A stretch of 9,272 nt of DNA. It comes from Sedimentisphaerales bacterium. Lineage in GTDB: Bacteria; Planctomycetota; Phycisphaerae; Sedimentisphaerales; Anaerobacaceae. The notes beneath the pieces are model-generated. The model did no database searches. It was not told the origin of the DNA and saw only the letters and a list, made by a program, of their open reading frames with translations. This document shows positions 5,943-9,272 of the stretch, piece after piece. Position 1 is the first letter of the stretch. Each line of letters opens with the position of its first letter. The position numbers were made by a program, and so were the translations under genes. The stretch is from the NCBI GenBank assembly GCA_030630905.1, contig DAOVMB010000059.1, positions 1 through 9,272 of the forward strand, written 5' to 3'.

Positions 5943-7991
5943 CTATTTGGTGCTGTCCGTGGGAAAGATGCGGACGAGCGACACGCCGTGTCTTGGTACT
6001 TTTGCTTCGAAACGGTTTTTGTATGTGCCCAGATTCTTTTGCCGCCACAGGTCGCGAACCCGGTGGGGGCCTTCTATGCCGAGGTCCTTCCACGAGACGG
6101 CGATATTTGTTTCGATCTCGGTGGTGTTGAACAGGCCGACGGCTTTCGAGCCGTCTTCCATGTCCTTGGCCATGATGAAATACTCGTCCGTCCGGGTAAT
6201 AATCGGGGCTTGTTTTCCCAGCGGGTCCTGATTGATCTCGATAACATCGGCGTTGCACAGGATGTTGAGCGTGAATTCGTCGAGCTTATCCATATCGCCG
6301 GAGAAGATCAAAGGGGCGGCCATAAGGCACCACATCGACATATACGAATACTGCTCATTCGGCGTCAGGGTGGTGGGTTTGCCCTCACCCATGCCACGGG
6401 CATTGCCGACCCAGCCGATAAGGATGTAGTCGGGATCGTTCCATTGCCCCGGTTTGGCGTACTGCCAATGTTGGGCGTTGCTCAGGCCGATATGGTAGAA
6501 TCCCGGCAGGTCGGCCCCGCCGGCCAGGCCCAGGTCCCCGGTCGTCCGCCAGCAGTGCCCACCGACCTGGCCGCCCCACTGCCAAACATTGCTCATACCA
6601 TACTGGCACAGGTTCAGCAGAATATCCCGGTCGAGCTGCTTTAAGATATCGCCCATCTGCCGGTAAGGCCGCTTCTTTTCCAACAGGTCATCCCTGGTCT
6701 GCTTCATACGTTCCTGGTAAACCTGTCCGTAGCTGCACCAGTCATACTTGAGAAAATCAAATCCCCACTCGGCGAATCTCTCGGCGTCGATCTGCTCGTG
6801 TTGATAGCTGCCCACATAGCCCGCACACGTCCACGGTCCGGGCGATATATAGGTGCCTGCACGCAGCCCCTTACTGTGAATGTAGCTCACCATTGACTTG
6901 ATGTCCGGAAACTTGGCATTGGGCAGGACTGCTTTGTCGGCGTCACGGTAAGGCTCGTCGCCGCGCTTCTTCATCCAGCAGTCATCGATGTTCACATACA
7001 TATAGCCGGTATCCGCCATGCCGGAGTCGATCATGGTGTCTGCCGCATTGCGCATGTGCTGCTCGGTGACGCGGTTATAGTGGATGTACCAGCTATTCCA
7101 GCCCATCGGTGGAGTCAGCGCCAGCATATCTCCCACAACGATTTTGAAAGTCCGCTGCGACGAGCCGTGCCGGTTGGTTCCTTTGAGAGTAACGGGGTAT
7201 TCGCCGAGCTTGGCCGGGGCAGTGCCTGTGATGATACCGGTAGCCGTATCCAGCTTGAGCGTCGGCGGCAAATTCTCCGCACTGAAGCGGATGGGCCGTT
7301 TGCCCAGGCATGGGATGCGGTAAATGAAAGGCCTGCCGGGCCGGCAGCCATATACTTTCGGCCCGTTGATCCGCGGCTCTGGACCAGGTTTGGGCGTTAA
7401 GATAACTTTTTCTTCTTTTAAGACGGGCGCATCGATGGCCTCGGGACTTTCCCCGGCGACAACGAACGCAGCATCAGCCCAGTCGGCGTGGTCAAAGCTC
7501 GTGTTATCACCGGCCGGATCGACCGACAGCGTTAAAGTCTTGCAGCCGGTCAGATCGATATCGACCTTTTTCGCCGGATCGCCGGCCTTGAGAACGCCGC
7601 TGTTGAACAGCAGTTTTCCGTCGCCGTATATGCGGAAGCGAACGCTGCCGATTTTGCCGTTGACTTCATCATCAACGCCGACGTAAGCTGAGAAGCTCCG
7701 GCACGAATTTTTCAAATCGATGTACATCAAGCTGGCGGCGTGAGTGCCAATGCCTTTGTCAAATGTGCGGCCTGCGATTGTTAGCGGTTTGCTCTGGATG
7801 GATTTGTCCTTCTGAGGTGTGCCCCAGCCGGCCGTCATTTTCTCCAGATTCAAGGATGACAACCAGACCGTCCGCGCCGGCTTATCGGATTTTGTTGCTG
7901 AAGCGCAGCCCGAAAGTTGTGCGATAAGAACGACACAGGTTGTTAGCAAAAAGAAGATTGATACATAGCGTTGTTTGTGAATTCTACTCAT
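5943..7991 (-). CDS. GH27 alpha-galactosidase lipoprotein with NPCBM and Ig-like modules
   Basis: The predicted enzyme removes terminal alpha-linked galactose from oligosaccharides or polysaccharides. From the ATG at 7991 it has 682 residues. A lipoprotein signal is clear (hydrophobic 10-25, lipobox LSGC with C29), so it is probably membrane-anchored outside the cytoplasm. Residues 40-180 match an NPCBM carbohydrate-binding module (GIGTHAASLMYIDL, FRIYGDGKLLF). Residues 210-287 match a putative Ig (He_PIG) domain (LDTATGIITGTAPAKLGEYPVTL). The GH27 barrel spans about 291-592: PPMGWNSW, the galactose-binding NIDDCW, nucleophile Asp417 in LKYDWC, and acid/base Asp486 in WRTTGDLG. A C-terminal beta-sandwich follows (605-680). 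The ATG at 7994 is an alternative start, two adjacent Met codons being present. It lies 46 bases downstream of the SDR gene and 35 upstream of the next, suggesting one operon. GH27 also includes alpha-N-acetylgalactosaminidase and isomalto-dextranase, so specificity is likely but not certain. Confidence 0.94.
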   Translation of the reverse strand: MSRIHKQRYVSIFFLLTTCVVLIAQLSGCASATKSDKPARTVWLSSLNLEKMTAGWGTPQKDKSIQSKPLTIAGRTFDKGIGTHAASLMYIDLKNSCRSFSAYVGVDDEVNGKIGSVRFRIYGDGKLLFNSGVLKAGDPAKKVDIDLTGCKTLTLSVDPAGDNTSFDHADWADAAFVVAGESPEAIDAPVLKEEKVILTPKPGPEPRINGPKVYGCRPGRPFIYRIPCLGKRPIRFSAENLPPTLKLDTATGIITGTAPAKLGEYPVTLKGTNRHGSSQRTFKIVVGDMLALTPPMGWNSWYIHYNRVTEQHMRNAADTMIDSGMADTGYMYVNIDDCWMKKRGDEPYRDADKAVLPNAKFPDIKSMVSYIHSKGLRAGTYISPGPWTCAGYVGSYQHEQIDAERFAEWGFDFLKYDWCSYGQVYQERMKQTRDDLLEKKRPYRQMGDILKQLDRDILLNLCQYGMSNVWQWGGQVGGHCWRTTGDLGLAGGADLPGFYHIGLSNAQHWQYAKPGQWNDPDYILIGWVGNARGMGEGKPTTLTPNEQYSYMSMWCLMAAPLIFSGDMDKLDEFTLNILCNADVIEINQDPLGKQAPIITRTDEYFIMAKDMEDGSKAVGLFNTTEIETNIAVSWKDLGIEGPHRVRDLWRQKNLGTYKNRFEAKVPRHGVSLVRIFPTDSTK

Positions 7992-7998
7992 CATGTTT

Positions 7999-8004
7999 CT
8001 CCTT
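7999..8004 (-). promoter_or_regulatory. Ribosome binding site for the alpha-galactosidase
   Basis: AAGGAG on the minus strand lies 7 bases before the ATG at 7991 and 4 before the ATG at 7994. It favours the second Met, and it rules out a TTG start at 8009, which would put the site inside the coding region. Confidence 0.75.
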
Positions 8005-8015
8005 AACAATCAGAA

Positions 8016-8027
8016 TGAGCCGGCTCA
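8016..8027. other. 12-bp perfect palindrome in the SDR/alpha-galactosidase gap
   Basis: TGAGCCGGCTCA is fully self-complementary and lies in the 46-base gap between the SDR stop and the alpha-galactosidase ribosome site. It could be a regulator binding site or a small RNA fold acting between the two genes. Its short length and lack of a loop make a terminator unlikely. No second copy was seen in the window. Confidence 0.3.
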
Positions 8028-8037
8028 CGATGACGCC

Positions 8038-8811
8038 CTAAAGCAGAGCGAGCCAGCCGCCGTCAACGTAGATGATCTGTCCGGTGATAAAATCGCCCGC
8101 GCGCGAGGCGAGCAGGATCGTTGTGCCCACGAGGTCTTCAGGCTTGCCCCACATGGCGAGCGGAGTTTTTGAGAGGACCCACTTGTTGAAATCCTCGTTA
8201 GTCCAAAGCGGTTCGGTCAGTTCCGTAGTGATATAGCCCGGCCCGATAGCGTTTACATTAATTTTGTACTTGGCCCATTCGACGGCTAGCGTTTTCGTGA
8301 GCATCAGCAGGCCGCCCTTGCTGCTGGCGTATGCCGCTGTTGTGGGCCGGGCGCCATGGCACGTCAGCGAGCCGATATTGATAATCCTGCCGGCCTTGCC
8401 TGTCTTTTTTCGATGCCGGCAAAACGCCTGTGACAATACGAACGCGGAAGTAAGATTGACCTCAATGACTTGGTTCCATGTCTTGAGATCGACATCTTCG
8501 GCCGGCCCGCGAATGGTCGTCCCGGCACAATTGACGAGAATATCTATGCCTTTCGTTTCGGCGATGACGCTTTTGAAGAATTCATCTATGCCTTCTATGT
8601 CCTTAAGATCGAACGGGAAGGGCCGGATTTTCCTGCCGGTGTCGGCATGAATTTGCCGGGCGGCTACTTCGAGCTGATCTTTCGAGCGGGCTGCGATTGC
8701 AACGTCCGCTCCATGCTCGGCCAGGCCTTTGGTGATGGCAAGCCCGATGCCTCGACTGCCGCCGGTGACTAATGCCGTTTTCCCCGATAAGCTAAAAAGA
8801 TTGCTTTCCAT
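8038..8811 (-). CDS. SDR-family sugar or sugar-acid oxidoreductase, gluconate 5-dehydrogenase/KduD-like
   Basis: This is a cytoplasmic short-chain dehydrogenase of 257 residues, the usual length for classical SDRs. The Rossmann glycine motif TGGSRGIG is at 16-23 and NCAG at 94-97. Catalytic residues are Asn119 (EVNL), Ser148 (NIGSL), Tyr161 and Lys165 (YASSK). PGYITTELT (191-199) and GQIIYVDGGW (244-253) complete the fold. Arg20 in the glycine loop and Arg42 after the second strand, in place of an acidic residue, suggest NADP(H) rather than NAD. Overall the sequence resembles gluconate 5-dehydrogenase and 2-deoxy-gluconate/KduD-type enzymes, which interconvert sugar acids and their keto forms, but substrate assignment within SDRs is unreliable. 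The ATG at 8811 gives the correct N-terminal length; no good ribosome site precedes it. It lies 46 bases upstream of the alpha-galactosidase and may be the first gene of that operon, since a strong hairpin lies upstream of it. Confidence 0.9.
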   Translation of the reverse strand: MESNLFSLSGKTALVTGGSRGIGLAITKGLAEHGADVAIAARSKDQLEVAARQIHADTGRKIRPFPFDLKDIEGIDEFFKSVIAETKGIDILVNCAGTTIRGPAEDVDLKTWNQVIEVNLTSAFVLSQAFCRHRKKTGKAGRIINIGSLTCHGARPTTAAYASSKGGLLMLTKTLAVEWAKYKINVNAIGPGYITTELTEPLWTNEDFNKWVLSKTPLAMWGKPEDLVGTTILLASRAGDFITGQIIYVDGGWLALL

Positions 8812-8873
8812 AGCCGCTTAATAAAGCAGAAAAGCAATCAAATAGCAAGAGAAGAAAAGCACATGCAAATAAC

Positions 8874-8908
8874 CGGGGCCTATGCCGCACTGATTGGCAT
8901 AGGCCCCG
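8874..8908 (-). terminator. Perfect 13-bp hairpin, likely terminator of the right-edge gene
   Basis: CGGGGCCTATGCC (8874-8886) and GGCATAGGCCCCG (8896-8908) pair perfectly across a 9-base loop. The hairpin is 43 bases downstream of the stop of the gene ending at 8952 and about 60 bases before the SDR start. On the minus strand it is followed by GGTTATTTGCATG and a more distant T-rich stretch rather than a clean T tract, so it may be a weak or partial terminator or an mRNA-stabilising stem. It separates the right-edge gene from the SDR operon. Confidence 0.6.
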
Positions 8909-8926
8909 AAATCATACAAATACTGC

Positions 8927-8946
8927 TGTCATTCCCACAAGAGCGG
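8927..8946. repeat. Possible degenerate half-copy of the intergenic repeat
   Basis: The stretch beginning TGTCATTCCC and ending AGCGG matches the left arm of the element at 4214-4280 at about 16 of 20 positions, including the first ten exactly. It lies just 3' of the right-edge gene, and no right arm is visible nearby. It may be a decayed copy or a chance match. Confidence 0.25.
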
Positions 8947-8951
8947 TTTTA

Positions 8952-9272
8952 CTATTCAGCAGCTTCTCTCGGCCTGTACAGCCGGATGTCGTCAAAGAAC
9001 ATCTTGCCCGAACCGCCGGGGATCGTGGTATTGCCTTTAGTACCCAGGCCAATCGCGATCCTGTCAACGTTGGTCAGGACTATGCCCTGATCGGCAAAAG
9101 CCTGCAATGGAATAACCCATTCGGTCCAGGCATCTATCGTTGCCGCGGCCGGATCATCGTGTACCACCACCGCAGGTGAGCCTGCACTGTTGGACACGGC
9201 CACATACAGTGGCTCTGCGGCGTTGCTTTCGATACCGATATCCTGGTGCGCCCACTGTGGGCTGACCGTCCC
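8952..9272 (-). CDS. C-terminal end of a secreted, carbohydrate-associated-type protein (5' end missing)
   Basis: The frame is open from the right edge to a stop at 8952, giving 106 residues, so only the C-terminus is present. The visible part is beta-rich: AEPLYVAVSNSAGSPAVVV, then DAWTEWVIPLQAF, VDRIAIGLG, and KMFFDDIRLYRP close to the end. This pattern (weak binding-module look, ending FFDDIRLY) resembles the C-terminal tails of large secreted planctomycete proteins that carry LamG/concanavalin-like or other carbohydrate-binding modules. It ends REAAE with no sorting signal or membrane helix. The domain is recognised by style rather than by a firm family match, and the main activity lies outside the window. 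Downstream is the hairpin at 8874-8908. The GTG at 9203 is internal, because the frame continues upstream with protein-like sequence. Confidence 0.75.
   Translation of the reverse strand, partial: GTVSPQWAHQDIGIESNAAEPLYVAVSNSAGSPAVVVHDDPAAATIDAWTEWVIPLQAFADQGIVLTNVDRIAIGLGTKGNTTIPGGSGKMFFDDIRLYRPREAAE

Noticed and set aside
5908..6258. 117-codon N-terminal extension of the prepilin-like-domain protein
   Set aside because: It overlaps the alpha-galactosidase in another frame, is Arg/His/Pro-rich with no domain, and would bury the clear signal peptide and ribosome site at 5907.
5808..6644. Plus-strand open frame of 278 codons
   Set aside because: It is antisense to the 3' half of the alpha-galactosidase, where GH27 catalytic motifs are well conserved on the minus strand.
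8952..9203. Right-edge gene as a complete 83-residue protein starting at GTG 9203
   Set aside because: The frame continues open to the window edge with protein-like sequence, and the GTG is within a beta-strand motif (YVAVSNSAG), so this is the end of a larger protein.

Overview
The window looks like chromosome from an anaerobic, polysaccharide-degrading planctomycete, most likely class Phycisphaerae (Sedimentisphaerales-like). This rests on the combination of gene types: an ECF sigma factor with a membrane zinc-finger anti-sigma factor, an exported isochorismatase-ThuA fusion, a lipoprotein GH27 alpha-galactosidase carrying NPCBM and Ig-like modules, a secreted protein with a prepilin-like C-terminal domain, and a fragment of a secreted repeat-type protein. 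The taxon is an inference from protein style; there is no rRNA or other marker gene in the window.

All seven genes I can support are on the minus strand, so the window reads right to left. (1) Right edge, 8952-9272: the 3' end of a large secreted, probably carbohydrate-associated protein, followed by a strong hairpin (8874-8908). (2) 8811 down to 4333: three genes that could form one operon. They are an SDR oxidoreductase resembling gluconate 5-dehydrogenase/KduD, a GH27 alpha-galactosidase lipoprotein, and a secreted protein of unknown function ending in a prepilin-like domain; the gaps are 46 and 35 bases. (3) 4056-4332: an intergenic stretch with a 67-base double-hairpin dispersed-type repeat. 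(4) 4055 down to 2457: a separate exported cysteine hydrolase fused to a ThuA domain. (5) 2456-2195: non-coding, with a possible ECF-type promoter just in front of the next gene. (6) 2194 to the left edge: an ECF sigma factor and, 11 bases after it, its likely anti-sigma factor. The latter has a cytoplasmic zinc finger, one membrane helix and a large extracytoplasmic DUF4139-like domain, and it runs off the window.

How they may work together (inference): the alpha-galactosidase sits on the cell surface or in the periplasm and releases galactose from oligosaccharides. The SDR acts on a sugar or sugar-acid intermediate in the cytoplasm. The flanking secreted proteins belong to the same polysaccharide-use style of locus. 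The sigma/anti-sigma pair is a self-contained envelope-signal module, and nothing in the sequence ties it directly to the sugar genes. I saw no tRNA, rRNA, CRISPR array, transposase or phage gene. The most unusual items are the DUF4139-like sensor part of the anti-sigma factor and the signal-peptide protein with an orphan prepilin-like C-terminal domain.
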